From Archegozetes longisetosus (taxonomy: Eukaryota; Arthropoda; Arachnida; Sarcoptiformes; Trhypochthoniidae), in NCBI GenBank assembly GCA_018873245.2, contig JAEMBT020000009.1:1752001-1816000 (forward strand): a stretch of 64,000 nt of DNA. Reading direction: 5' to 3'. The notes beneath the pieces were generated by a model. That model saw only the letters and a list, made by a program, of their open reading frames with translations. It had not been told where the DNA came from and did not search any database. The position numbers and the translations under genes are program-made. Below, piece by piece: positions 46,301-58,623 of the stretch (position 1 is its first letter; each line of letters starts with the position of its first letter).

Positions 46301-48678
46301 CATGAGAAACGGAAAAATGTTGGTGGAAGAAAAGCCTTCTGTTCTTATGAAAAATTATAACGAAATCAGTTTGGAAAAAATATTCCTCAAACTTTGTCTG
46401 ATTGATGACAGTACTGATAAAAGCTGTGAAACAGATAGAAATCAAATTAATAATAAACTTAATTCATTGACTTGTGATCCAAACGACGACAAAAAGTTGG
46501 AAAATACTTCTAAAGATCAAAATTGGGAAACAATATTTTGGATCATTTTAATTTTAATTCGAAGAAATTTCCTAAAAATCAGTCAAATGGGTTACCTAAA
46601 TTTTATGCTATTTCTTTTGCCAGCCATACAGGCACTAATGTTTTGTCTGATGTTTAGTAAACAAATAATATATGTATGTATTTGAAAACAATTTTTTCAA
46701 GGTTGCAAAGCTTAATCAATGTTGACATTTCTAGTACAGTGGAAACTCAATAAGTTAAAGCGGTTCGAGACCGGAATTTAGGTTTAAGTTAAAGAGGGTT
46801 AAAAACATTCGTTTCTCGTTAGTATTTACTTTTTTTATTCGTTTCACTTTTTTATAACGACTGTTGAACTCATTTAAGAAATTTTCTCTACTCTTGAAAA
46901 TGTTACAAAACATGCACTTAGATATCGCGTAATCGATCGCAAATTTATTAACTCTTTCACCTGATAAGCATTTATTGATTCAACTTTTTCTCAACTGGAA
47001 ACTCATAGAGTTTATGTTTTACATTGCTTGACATTATCACAACTTAAATTAGATACTTATTATAATACTTTTAACTAATCCTCTAATAATAAATTAATTA
47101 CGATCCAGTCAAACGAGTTATCCAGGAATTCTACTATTTCTATCGCCAGCCTTACAAGTACTAATGTTTTGTCTGGCGTTTAGCAAAGAAATGATTTATA
47201 TATGAGTTTCAATATAATTTTCTCAAGTCTGTAAAGCTTGATCAATGTAAAAATTACTCTTATTGTGTCAAAACTTTACAGATGTTAAATTAGAGTCTGT
47301 TAATAAATCTTCAGTATAAACACTATGGTTTCTTAAAACTAGTATTAAAAGGATGATTATTAAAAGTTTTTATGCATTTCCCAAAATAATATTTTCTTAA
47401 AAATTTAATTGACCTTTAAGGTATTAATGTAATTGCTTTGAAATCACAATATTTTGTTTCATAGTAAATGTAGTATTTTTGATTGAGTAATTTGAGCCAA
47501 AATGAGTCAAAGTGAGGCCCACCCATGAGATGTGATGGTCTCGAGTAACAATTAAGTTCTCGATATTATTTCTATGAAGTTTCGACCAATACTAGAAATC
47601 TCATCAGAGAATCAACTTATATGATTGTCAAATATAATCTGATAACATTTTATCATTATAGGTTGAAACAGCAATCTTCAATGAAGATATAGATCCATAT
47701 TATAGCCAAAAATTGTTATCTTCATTGATAAGCATTGATCAACACATCATTAAACCTGTCAACTATTCGACACTCGATTCAGCACTCAATTCCATACACA
47801 ATAACAAAGCGGTAGCTGTTATTCATTTCAAACAAAACTATTCTCAAGCTATTAATGACAGAATTGAAGATCCATTCAATATAGACAACAAAACTATAGA
47901 TGAAAGCAGTTTACACTTATATCTGGACAATTCAATGGCTACTTATAGTAGTTATTTCATGGTTTCTTTACAAAAATCTTTAGAAAATTATTTACTTATG
48001 GTTTATAAAGAAAAAACTTCAACATCTTTTGAAACTCCAATATCTGTGGAGAAAACTACTTATAGTGAAAATCTTTCAATTAGAGATTACTATTCATCTG
48101 GAATGCTATTATATATGTTATACCTTTCATCAATGGTCACATCTTCGTTAGCATTACTGTTAGAACGAAAAGATGGTCTCTATGAGAGGTCATTGATTGC
48201 TGGTGTCAGTTACAAATTGGTTATAATATCACACTTAATAACTAATATAACATTAGTATTAATACAGACATTACTTATGTTTTTCATAGTTTTCTTCATA
48301 TTCAATAACAGAAATGAGGGATCAATAGTATTATTATTTTTCATATTTCTATCTCAAGCCATTAATTCTATTTCGACTGGATTCCTAATATCCTCGATAT
48401 CAAATGATGAATATGTGACTATAACACTCATATGTCTTATAACACTTCCACAACTGTTTAGTTCAGGTGTGATTTGGCCAATTGAATCTCTGGACAGACC
48501 CCTGAGAGACATATTCCACTTTAGTCCTTTGATACTACCTATTAATGCAATGAATGACGTCATGTTTAAAGGATATGATTTAAGAAAACTTAGTGTATTG
48601 TATGGATTTGCTGTTAATCTGTTTCCGAGTCTAATTTTTATAGTGTTAACTATAATTATAATTAAGAAAAAACAATGA
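40399..48678 (+). CDS. ABC transporter, subfamily H (ABCH2)
   Basis: Second ABCH half-transporter. Exons 40399-40727, 46031-46673 and 47662-48678 give about 662 aa with the same junction phases as ABCH1. Walker A GPSGCGKTT, Q-loop MPQE, LSGGQQ, IILDEPT and the glutamine-for-histidine change in the H-loop (FVTQYVEEA) are all shared. The membrane domain begins LLPAIQALMFCLMFS and keeps LLLERKDGLYERSLIAGV and GVIWPIES. Exon 1 differs from ABCH1 at about 14 of 110 residues, whereas exon 3 differs at far fewer per length. Intron 1 is enlarged to 5.3 kb by a 2.7-kb transposon and further insertions. It is divergent from IR3. Both copies look intact, so both may be expressed. Confidence 0.85.
41718..42090. 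repeat. FB1 foldback element, copy c, nested in the hAT-like element
   Basis: Arms around 41865-41935 and 41970-42080 are inverted and match the element at 541-1082 (ACTTACATTTCTGGAAACTG / CAGTTTCCAGAAATACAAGT). The centre is about 50 bp. It inserted into the element that later jumped, or into the already inserted copy. Confidence 0.65.
42796..42823. repeat. Perfect 28-bp palindrome
   Basis: AGAAGATTTCTCTT is followed immediately by its exact reverse complement. It lies inside a small segment (about 42610-42880) rich in AAATTTCT words. Confidence 0.8.
42883..43437. repeat. Large palindromic foldback, arms about 270 bp
   Basis: The left arm starts GAAATCAAACTTAAC and the right arm ends GTTTGATTTC, mirrored through words such as TTCAGAATAAATTTT and AACCTTTTGA/TCAAAAGGTT. 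The turn is near 43160. It is nested in the hAT-like element. No coding frame was seen. Confidence 0.75.
44265..45016. repeat. Possible inverted-end element in ABCH2 intron 1
   Basis: CAGGCTGACCACCTC on the left and GAGGTGGTCAGCTG on the right are inverted. The stretch between them is not found in ABCH1 intron 1. Ends are approximate and no target duplication was confirmed. Confidence 0.35.
45311..45870. repeat. Foldback element with about 155-bp arms (ABCH2 intron 1)
   Basis: Arms 45311-45470 and 45714-45870 are close inverted copies, with ATTGGCATTTGCTGTAAA mirrored by TTTACAGCGAATGCCAAT and AGGCTTCCCTCTCAAG mirrored by TTGAGAGGGAA. ABCH1 continues without it at the aligned position (about 24.32 kb). 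The 82-aa minus ORF over the left arm is incidental. Confidence 0.75.
47110..47207 (+). pseudogene. Duplicated 3' part of ABCH2 exon 2 inside intron 2
   Basis: The frame SSQTSYPGILLFLSPALQVL then MFCLAFSKEMIYI, ending in TGA, repeats the end of exon 2. It is the counterpart of 25530-25622. The residues remain in frame in both copies despite lacking a usable donor. Confidence 0.6.
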
Positions 48679-51600
48679 ATTTATTCTTTGTTTTAATTTT
48701 ACAATATTTAAACTTTTGTTACTTTATTGCAAAATAAGTTTGAATTTTTATTTTCTTTGTTGTTTGATATTTGGTTGTCTCAAAAATATGTTATGCCGTT
48801 CTGGTTCGAGCTCATAAACCTAAACGCATAACTGGGGACTAAAAATAATTATTTATCCAGAACTCTAAAACAAATATTCTATTAAAATCTTAGTAATATT
48901 AGATTTTGTTTGATTGAAATCTTTTATTTTCTTAAAAATTATAAGAATTTAAAATAATACTTTAATAAAAATATATAAAAGGAATATAGCATAAGATTTA
49001 GACCTGACTTCATCACTTAATTGATACATAAAAACATTATAAACATATTTAAAGGTTTTCACATGTTAAAAGATTTTTACTTCTTTCTAACACTTTTCTA
49101 CTTTCACTCAGAGGCATAAAGAGGTCCTCTCATCGAGGCCTCCGCCCAAAGACTGACTCTCTTTACAAGTTCTTTAACGTTTATTATATAAACAATATAG
49201 ATCTAAATTGTTATTCTTTTAAAATATGAGTCGCATTTCATAACAAACTTTAATGCAATGATAACCTTGAAAGCGTTAGTAAAGCAATACATAAAATATA
49301 AAGCGTTTTTATAGATAACTGTTTGGCAAACTATTTTAAAAGAATGAAAAACTGATTTAAAGTCAGAGAATTCATATCTGCATAACAAATAAATCCCAAT
49401 ACTGTACAAACAAAGAGTGCAACTAATTTTTATAGATGTAAAGAAAGAAATTGTAAAGCCAGATGAGTGGTCAATAGTCGACAAATCAGTCTAAAAGCAG
49501 GTTAGAATTAAATATATATATAGGCGTAAATAATTTCTTTGAATTCCATTTAATCTTTGTTTAAAATTAAATATTAAACATTGAAATCAAACTTAATTTT
49601 GGATTTCGGGCTCGAATTAAAGAAAATCAAAAAATCATTGCATTAGAAACTCTTGTATTCCTATTTGACAATTAAAAAGGAGTGAAGAATTTTATTTAAA
49701 ATAGTTTTCTTAAAATTGTATTGACGATCTTAATTTTTAAACTCATATTGAATTGTAAATTCAGTTCAGGTTTTGACTCACTTTCGATTCTTTAGCCAAC
49801 TTTAAACTTTAGAAAAATATCTTCCTATAATGCTCTTTATTTAATCAAACTACCAATAAAACGAAAGTAATTTCCTTCAAAATCAACTTTTCCCTATAAA
49901 ACCCAATCTTAAAAATACTAAAAAATTCGTATCTCGTAAAATAATGGAGATGAAATTTTTTTAATAATTTGACTTAAATGTGTTGTTAAATGGGAAATAT
50001 TTAAAGCCCATCAGAATTGCCAGTCCATTCAATCGTTACTAAAGACCTTCCTACCTTTTCTCTTTAAACTAATTTCCAATAAGTGAGAGAATGCACATGA
50101 TGAACTAGTTTAAAATTTTTAATGAAATTAACAATCATAATTGTAATAAAGTAAACTTATGTTCAGTGAAGATGTCGCAAAACGTTCAAAACTGTAATAA
50201 AAAACAACGCAACTAACATCATTGAAAGCTAGAAACTATTTCAAAACATCATATTAAAAGTTCAGTCTACTATTAAATGACTAAAGACAAAATGTCTAAA
50301 TCATAAGATCTAATTTTTTATAATCGAAAGTTTCTTTTAATCTAAAATTTTTTATTCGAAACATTTTTTCATCGAAATTTACATAAAACCGAAACATATA
50401 TTGTCGAAAAACTATATATTAACGACTTATTAAACCAAGTTCTTATAGTCTAAAATCATTTTAATGAAATCTTATAATAGTTTATAAAGTGTACTTTTAC
50501 ATAAAAGTATTCCGAAAAATTGAAATAATTAGTCACCTTTTGCTTTATATACATTGTTAGCCATTAATAGTTTCAAAGTATTCAATACTTCTAACGCCCA
50601 CTAAAATAATTGATTAACATTTTATTATTTATATTAAGAAGTGATTAAAGACACGTATAGAATATGTGAAGCAGTTAAATCTAATAAAATTGTGATAAGT
50701 TAACAGTTAAAGGATATATAATGGTCTGATCAAATTTGATTATTTGTATTTCAAACATCAATAAGCACTTGTAGATATTAAACTGTCGAAAATTTTAGTT
50801 ATTTCTCATTCGACTAAAATTACAATCGATATTTTGTTATTCGATTATATGGTTTAGATTTTGTGTCTTCGATATAATATTTTCGACTTTATGTCTATTT
50901 CGGTTTTATGTTTTTAGATCAATTTTTTAGTTGTTTTGGGTTTATATGTTGTGGTTTTAGATGTATAGAGTAGAACCCTTAAAAGTTAATTGTTTCCAAT
51001 ATTGATTTTCTTAAAATTTTTGACGGGAAGCCATTCCCATAGGTAGAATATGGTTTTGAAGATATTTATTAAATTTATTAAAAATTTATTGAATAAGAAT
51101 TTAATTTTTATGAAAAGGTGATGGAAGAAAATTGTTGATGTATGCAACTTTTTGATACATGTCCTAAACTTTTTATCAACTTTATGTAATAAATGCAACC
51201 GAAAATTGCGAAGATTCGGCTAAGAAAGTCCGGGTATTCTTAGAAAATGTTAGAATTCGCAATTTTTAAGTGATGCAGTTGAATTAAAGTAAATTAAGTA
51301 ACTCATTTATAAGAATATGATGAGAAGTATAGACTAATATGATAAACATTAAACTATGCTCATTGTTTAAAGGTAGTAATTTTATTTATTTCGTAAAATC
51401 TGAAATTACCTTAAATTAATCTATAATTTGAAAAGAAGGTACTTCTATACTGGTGTATAAGGCTTAATAATTAACAAATCAATACTTTGTCTTGTTGAGT
51501 ACTATTGATTTGACTCCTTCAATTTTTATGGGCATTCCAACCGTTTAATTGAATACGAGAAATGAAGAAAAGCATTAGTAAATTATGGTACATTAACGAT

Positions 51601-51790
51601 TTTGATTTTGTATTTTAAACATATTTGAACTCAAATGATTGAGCGTTTATTCAAGCGTTCAACAAGTTTAATAATGATGACAATGTTGATCAGACAAAGA
51701 AAGCATTAGAAAAGATATAATTAAAGTGCAACTATACAAATAAACTTCAATTTAAGGTGTAAAAATTCTCGTTTCATAAGATTAATATCG
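48679..51790. other. Intergenic region between ABCH2 and IR4 3' ends
   Basis: The first 100 bp match the ABCH1 3' flank. About 48.8-49.5 kb has no match in the ABCH1 unit, and 49.52-51.28 kb aligns with 30.3-31.25 kb but contains an extra stretch (about 50.27-50.97 kb). No convincing gene was seen; the short ORFs are AT-rich and unsupported. Confidence 0.45.
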
Positions 51791-53470
51791 TTATAGTAAA
51801 CATCTCCTTGATTTGTTCAATGGTAATTTCTCTTTCTTGATCTTTAACATTAAGTTAAATAGGAAAATATTTCTAAATTTTTTAAAAGCAATGATTTCAG
51901 AAACAAAAGTAAATAATGTTATTGAATAACAAACACTTAAAAGAAAAAATATTCCTCTCATCATATCATTTAATTCTATTACATAGTCATTAACTAAATT
52001 TGGATTATATTTCTCAAGATTATGACCAGGGATAGATGAACGCCAATGACCATAAAGAGTCATTTCGAGTTTACTTATAAACTCTTGATGTTCGTGAATT
52101 CCGTTCTCAACTCCCACTTTAAGCCTAGAAACAAAATTCATTTTCTATCATTATTTCGAAAATTTCATGATACAAATACTAACATTCTTGTGATGTTTGT
52201 ACTCAGTTCATGACTTTTTCCCATATAAAATTTTACAAAATTAAGGCCGTATTTACTTTCAGCACTTATCAAATTCAAATCATGATATAGTAATTTGAAA
52301 TATTGTATCAAATCAGAATTGACTAAGAAGACAATTCTACGATTCGCGATATCGATAAACCTTGTGATTATATCATTTCTTTCATAATAGATTTTTCTGC
52401 GATTAGCGAATTTCTCTAATCTATTTTTCAAAATTGAGTATTCTTTAGGTTTAACTGATTTCAACGCGACCAATGCGTCCATTTCATCGAAGTTTAAATC
52501 TTCATTTTGAGCCAAATCTTCAATAGTCCGAATGAGTGGTTCTAATTTTACATTGAAATATGTGTTCACAAGAAGTCCAGAAAACCCCTTTGATAAAACA
52601 AAACTAAATATCATCCAATTGGTTAATAGAATCAATAAAACTAATTTTCTCAAAGTGTCAATTGAATCCAAGTTCATATTCTTCATCATTTTGTATTTGA
52701 TAGACGGCTGTGCTATTAATGGACTCAATGTGTCCAAAAAACACGAACTAACTTTGATTTTCGAACTACTCAATAATTTCCACGAACAACAAATTAGCAC
52801 AATTGAATAAAATATGCAAAGCCAAACCTTCGTATTAAAAGTCAACAAATATGCGGTTAACTATTTAAATGTACATTCAAATATACAATTATAGTAAAAT
52901 TACCTTTAGTTCAAAAAGACGTAAGAATGGTAGAAGTGAATAATCTTTCATAAGTTGCATGGTTGTCATTATCTCAACTAAATAGACATTATGTGTCACA
53001 ATAGGATCGTATAGATTAGATCCTAGATTTGCAGTGAGACGGTGTAGATGTAAAGATCTAAGAACCTAGAAAATAAAAACATCAGTTGTGAATAAATGAA
53101 TAGTTCGTTATTTAATTTTGAATTTATACAAATTGTCGTAACAAAACAACTCATACATCGAATTTATCGATATGTTCTCGTAACTTTATAATAACATTCA
53201 GCTTAAGTGAACACATTAAATATTCAGTAATCGATAAGAAAAAACTGTTGAACACAACTATTTCTTTCTATTGATAAAGAAATATATTAGACTTTCAACA
53301 AAATTTGACTTGAAAGGGATTTTTTGGTTTTTGATTACGTTAAGGTATTTGTGAGCGTAGATCGTTATGTTTCCAATCGGCGTTATTCCATCTGAACACT
53401 TTACAACTTTGTTCAGTTCAAAAACTTCGTGCCGAAAGAAACTCAGTATAAAATATTTCGCATTTAACAT
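51791..53470 (-). CDS. Ionotropic receptor family member, IR4
   Basis: Fourth IR copy, closest to IR1. Minus-strand exons 53470-53339, 53065-52904, 52827-52180 and 52144-51791 (35-nt last intron) give about 431 aa. M1 (VWLCIFYSIVLICCSW), pore-like SPLIAQPS, M3 (TNWMIFSFVLSKGFSGLLVN), IRTIEDLAQ and M4 (MMRGIFFLLSVCYSITLF) are all open. The donor of the alternative 83-nt intron has changed from GT to AC here (52206-52207). So either the short intron is the real one or this copy is damaged. The C-terminal tail is longer than in IR1 and IR3. No ABCH gene follows within the window. Confidence 0.7.
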
Positions 53471-56335
53471 ATCTTCAAAAATATTGTTATATAAAAATAA
53501 ACTAGTTTCGATATCTTAAATCTTTAAACATTAACTTCAAATTCTGTGATTAAAAGCACTATTTAAAACTCTTATTTTCAAATATTCACTTAAATAATAT
53601 CTGACTGAAACATTAACATTAAATGAATCAAATAAATTGTAGTCTAGTGACAATATACTTCGTTAACTTTTTTGTATTATTCTATTCGTTTACTAATTAA
53701 TAGATAATTACTCTTATTCTTATGACTTTGTTGTTCTGAAATGTCTCAAAATAATAGCTATATAATAGCTATACCCAAATGAAAAATCAATATCCTTATG
53801 AATGTGTTTATTGAATTTCAACCTCTATCTAGTTGATTCTAGGAAAATCTATTCTTTTACACGTTCATCCAAAAAGCGTTCACCGAAAATTTTCATTATC
53901 TAAATGTTTCCATGAATCAAAATTCTCATATATTCGCCTTTCTATTGTCATTGAATTCCGATTGTTCAAGTGATTTCGCTAAAGTTAGATAATTCGTTGG
54001 TCTGGAAACAATTTTCCCTAAAACACCATGCAAACGGAAATAATTCTCATATACAATAACTTTTTCAGTTCATTTCCCCATTTATACGTGTTTGGAGTAT
54101 CTAATTGATAGGATCTGATTAGTAGAGCATTCCCAACTTGAATCTAACAATACATTGTTTTCTGGTATAAAATTCAGATTGAAACGAAATAGGATCAAAA
54201 ACAAATGACCAATACCAGAACTCTCTAAATCACTATAATCATTCTACTTTTCTCATACTTATTTTAATTCAAATTAAAAGCTTTACTCATAGAATATTTC
54301 TTAAACAAATTTCAACTTTTATATAAAATAAAGAGAAGTCTATGAATTAAATGTGAAACAGGAAACTAACTACATCATTCAAGTTTTTAGATGATATTCA
54401 TTAATGATCAGTTTTCTTATATTAGTTGATTGTCACAAGTACTTTATTCAAATTCAATAATTAAGGCATTAATTATTGTCATCGAAAAAATATTATTGAC
54501 TAATTTTAATAATTAACTACGTTATGAGAAGATGTCGACACTTACTAATGAGTAATGTGAACTAATAATTGTCTGAATGATTTTCTCTTTTTATTAAATA
54601 AATGCTTAGAAAATATTATAAGTAGAAAGTTGTTGAATCAATAATTAGGTTAGCTTTGCCCTATTTCTAGAAATTAATATACCGGGGGTTATCAAATTTT
54701 ATTTACCTCATGTTTAGCCCTACCGTATTAATGCACGCGCTTATTACTAATGTTTTTTATATACTCAATGTGATCCACATACATTGAAGTTTCAATTAAC
54801 ATCATTTGTTCCATTCACCGGTAAGATCTTTGACTGACTTAATGGAATTCATTATTAAATATGACATCAAAAACTTCCAAAATGGTGCGAGATTGTCAAA
54901 ACTCATTCCTAATAATTTTATATTCAAAATTTTCAAAGGAATGAATGCCCATAATCTTTCATTAAAAGATTCTACATGAACGTCTTGGTAGATTTATTTT
55001 AATTTTGCTCTTATGATAACCCGATAATCGGTGGTAATTGAAGATATCAGACGTGACAGTTGAGTATACAGAAATAAGGGGCTGTAAATCTCACATTTAT
55101 ATGAAATTCATAGCACCTTTACCAAAAAGCCACGATTACATTAATTCCGCTCGTGACTTTGTTAAGGGATACAAAAAAGCTGAGCTTTTCATTGGCTAGC
55201 AGTTGAAGGCCTTCGTTATTATTCCAGTTCTTATCAGTCTAAGCGAGCTTTCAAAATTATTGTCAAACCAATTAATAAAACAAAAAATTGATTAACTTTT
55301 AATATTTGTAAAGAGATTATAATGGATATAAACAAGTTTCTCTAAGGTCTACATGACAATTTTCGATGTCCTACTTTTAGTTTTTTCTAATAGTCAGCTC
55401 TTCAATTATTTTGATCGTATGTGTACTGATCCTTGTTCTAAGATTGATAACAAATGGAGGATACTAGAAATCACCAGAAACTATTATTTTATCTTTTATC
55501 ACAGTTTCATTCGAATTGAAATTAATGATTTTATTTTTAGAAATATCTCTCAATCATAGATTCCTTTTCTATCAGAGTTTGGAATTGACCATATTTCTCT
55601 TCGATTTAATTCTAGTTCATATATAAAAATCATTAAACGTTAGTGTATCTCGAGTTATATGGAAATATCACGTTCCAAACACATCAAGATTGATCAATAA
55701 CTCATCTGTTCTAAACGAAAGTTGATAATTATTATTGATGCGCGACTGATATTTAATTTATTTGATCATTAATAAATACATTACTACGCCATATGTTTCA
55801 ACTTATTAATGTTATATCCAATATGAATTCTCAATTATTTAGACCTTCAAAAAATCGATTGTATTGAATTTAATAAAAGAAATAAAAGTATACAGTTAGG
55901 ACATATTCATGGTAAGTACAAGAAACACTCTTCTAAAGGAATATTTTGCAATATAAAGAAATTCAATTGCATTAACAAAGTAAATATGGAAACCAAATTT
56001 CTATATTCATATTTATAGATACTCAATCAAATGAAACAAAATATTCATTGGTTTTAGACTTATTATGAAAGAAGTAGAAATATATTATTTTAAATAATGT
56101 AATACTGTTACTCATGTATTCCTGTTTTACATAAACTCGAATATTTAAGATAAACCATTTCGTCGATTCTAATCAAAAATCTTATTTTTAATCTGATGTT
56201 AAATTTTTCAGTCAATCAAAGATTTGATTAATTTTTTAAACTTTAACATAAATATTTTAGGTGTACTTGAAAATAACGCCTATTGAATATCAACACCGAA
56301 CTTAACACATATAATGTACTAGTATGTATATAAGG
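53471..56335. other. Shortened IR4 spacer and unique flank
   Basis: About 53.5-54.18 kb matches the IR upstream regions. At about 54.19 kb the sequence jumps to what corresponds to 8.69 kb of unit 1, so roughly 3.2 kb including FB2 is missing. Similarity ends near 55.1 kb. From there to 56.3 kb nothing was recognised; a 68-aa plus ORF at 55353 lacks support. Confidence 0.5.
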
Positions 56336-56890
56336 CGAGGCTAGGACAGTACGAGACTACGAGTAGTACTTCATACTTCTAAAAACCACAATCTACTTTT
56401 TTCTCGATTTTTTTCAAGAAAAAATGTTAAATAAAAGTAAAATTTACTATATTTCATAAAATAAAATGAAAAAACTCACAAAATAGCTATTAAACCAACA
56501 AAATCAATGAAAAATGCTGGGACAGTACGAACTCGTACTTTTCGTACTCCTCTAAAATTCATAAAAAATAGCAGAATTCGTCGAATAAAACTCACAAAAA
56601 TAGTCAATAGAAAGCCTGAAATCAATCAAAAAAAGCTGGGACACTACGAGCTCGTACTCACAAAAAATCATGAAAAAACATTAAAAATTGAACTTTTCTC
56701 ATCTTTTAATATAGAATTTAAGCTAAAATACTAAAGAAAATCACCTAAAATCATCATGTTTTACTATTAATATTCTGGGACACTATGAGCTTGTACTTTT
56801 CATACCCCTAAAATTCATGAAAAACTCACAAAATAACGAATAGTTACCTAAAAGTTAAGGGAAAATACTGGGACAGTACAACTCATTCCA
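56336..56890. repeat. Tandem array with CTGGGACA-TACGAGCTCGTA core
   Basis: The motif GGGACAGTACGAACTCGTAC or a close variant recurs near 56345, 56516, 56635, 56774 and 56868, spaced about 90-170 bp. It is followed in several units by CCTCTAAAATTCAT and AAACTCACAAAAT words. The core is a near-palindrome. The 75-aa ORF across it is a product of the repeat. Confidence 0.65.
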
Positions 56891-57029
56891 CATTCTTATT
56901 CTCTAAAATATCTTATGATGTGTGATACTATATATAGCAAAATTTCAAAATCCAATTACCAGAAGTAAATTTTAAAAATTCACAAAAACAAAATTCCTAT
57001 GCCTGTAATGGTAAAAATTCACACCTTTG

Positions 57030-57736
57030 AAAATTCATATCTCGGAAACGGTAACCGATTAAGAATTAGTTTCTTTTTAGTTTAACTTGTCTTTAAATAT
57101 CCTTCATTTTGATACCTATATTGTTATAGTCAGTGGTCAAGTTTAATGAGTGGACATTTGTCAGTCTAACTTTTGAACCGGTCATCATAAAATTTTTACT
57201 CAAGTATTGTTGAAATCAGTATGAAGAATGCTTTCCAACGATATATATATTGTTATGTTTTTCTTAAAGTTTGAGTCCTTTTTTGGATAAAAATCATTAT
57301 GAATTCTAGTCACGTACACAACTTAAAACCTTTTATTCACTCTATAAGAAAAAATTAACTTCTAACTCATTGAAAGCAATGTAAAGCGTATTCAAACACT
57401 TTAAAAGTTGTATAACAACTATTTTAAGCTTAAAATTTAATAAAATTATTGATATTTTTATAAATTAATTACAAATAAACCAATTATTTGATCTAATTGA
57501 AATTTTAGAGTTAAATAGTGTAAAATAAGATCTATCAAATGATATAAATGTCATAGTATTCTGAAAACTTTTTAATTCATTATTTTTAAACAAATTCTGA
57601 CTTCCTTAAACCTTGAAAAAAATATAAAACAAGAAATTAAAACGTATTAAAATACCTTCTCCATTATCTCTTATGGATTATTAAAGTATGTTATTTTCTT
57701 ATTAATTCTATTTTTCAAAAGTTTTAATATTTTTAG
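57030..57736. other. 5' flank shared with lysine-rich copy A
   Basis: Matches 16.83-16.1 kb read in reverse, through CAGTCTAACTTTTGAACCGG and the first-exon region near 57.66-57.69 kb. There the start codon is lost and a stop stands in the first exon. Confidence 0.5.
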
Positions 57737-58150
57737 ATGAACTAAACATAGAATTACCTAACAATATATGGGAAGATATGGTAGAATTACATAAGAAACT
57801 TCTGACTGCAATACCTTAAAACAGGAGAAGTTATTGGACTGAGAAAGTTGATGAATTTTACTTAATATACTTCAAAAATTTAAAACCAAAGTGAGTAGTT
57901 GTTATTGATATGATAATTTATTTATATTTTTTATTTTAACAGAGAAAATTCATTATCTACAGCTGTTGATAAAATAAATGAAGAAATAAATGTATCTGAT
58001 AATGAAGAAGCTATTAATGAACCGAAATCATCAAATTCAACAAAACGAAAACCAAGAAGAACACTAAGAAAAAAGAAAACTCATAGACAATTAATGGAAG
58101 AAGTGAAAAATATCAAAGGCAAATCAGATAAAATAGCAACTAAGCCTTAA
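57737..58150 (+). pseudogene. Lysine-rich multi-exon gene, copy B (broken)
   Basis: The second exon 57737-57890 (NNIWEDMVELHKKLLTAIP, then a TAA at 57817-57819, then YWTEKVDEFYLIYFKNLKP) joins by GTGAGT/ACAG to the third exon 57943-58150. The third exon is open and very basic (RKPRRTLRKKKTHRQLMEE), ending KIATKP and TAA. Copy A continues into a helical region that is absent here. With the lost start and two stops it cannot make the full protein. The intron of 52 nt is in the same place as in copy A. Confidence 0.55.
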
Positions 58151-58623
58151 TCTGTTACTATTTTCAAGTGGTAAGGACTCAATTTGTACTCTCTTAGCAT
58201 TTTCCATTGATTTTGTTGGTTTTTTTTTCACTTTTACACAGCCGATAAACAAATGAATAATAATCAAAAGATCATTAAGCCTCAGACAGGTAAACAAGAA
58301 ATTTTTTCGTATGCAAAAGTTGGCAAGGACTTTTTTGGTAGCATGTAATGTTTATTTTTATTTTAACACATGAAGAATTTGCCAGAATTTTATCGAAAAA
58401 TCATGTTTAGGATGCTTACTTTCATAATCTAATAAATATTTGTGTATGAGGAAATGCAGTCATAAATTACTCTGTAACGTAGATTTTGATAATATCAATG
58501 GTAAAAATCAATGAGTTATGTACTTTATTGCATTAGAAACGTGTGCTAACAAAAAAATTAGACTCCATTTTATATTCATTCTTCAATAACCTAACAAAGA
58601 TTAATACATATTCAAATTTGGAA

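Noticed and set aside
55353-55559. 68-aa plus ORF with a hydrophobic start
   Set aside because: AT-rich, no paralogue, no splice or domain support, weak as a signal peptide.
58543-58623. N-terminal extension of the secreted protein frame
   Set aside because: The extension begins at a GTG codon; the first ATG is at 58624, immediately followed by a signal peptide.
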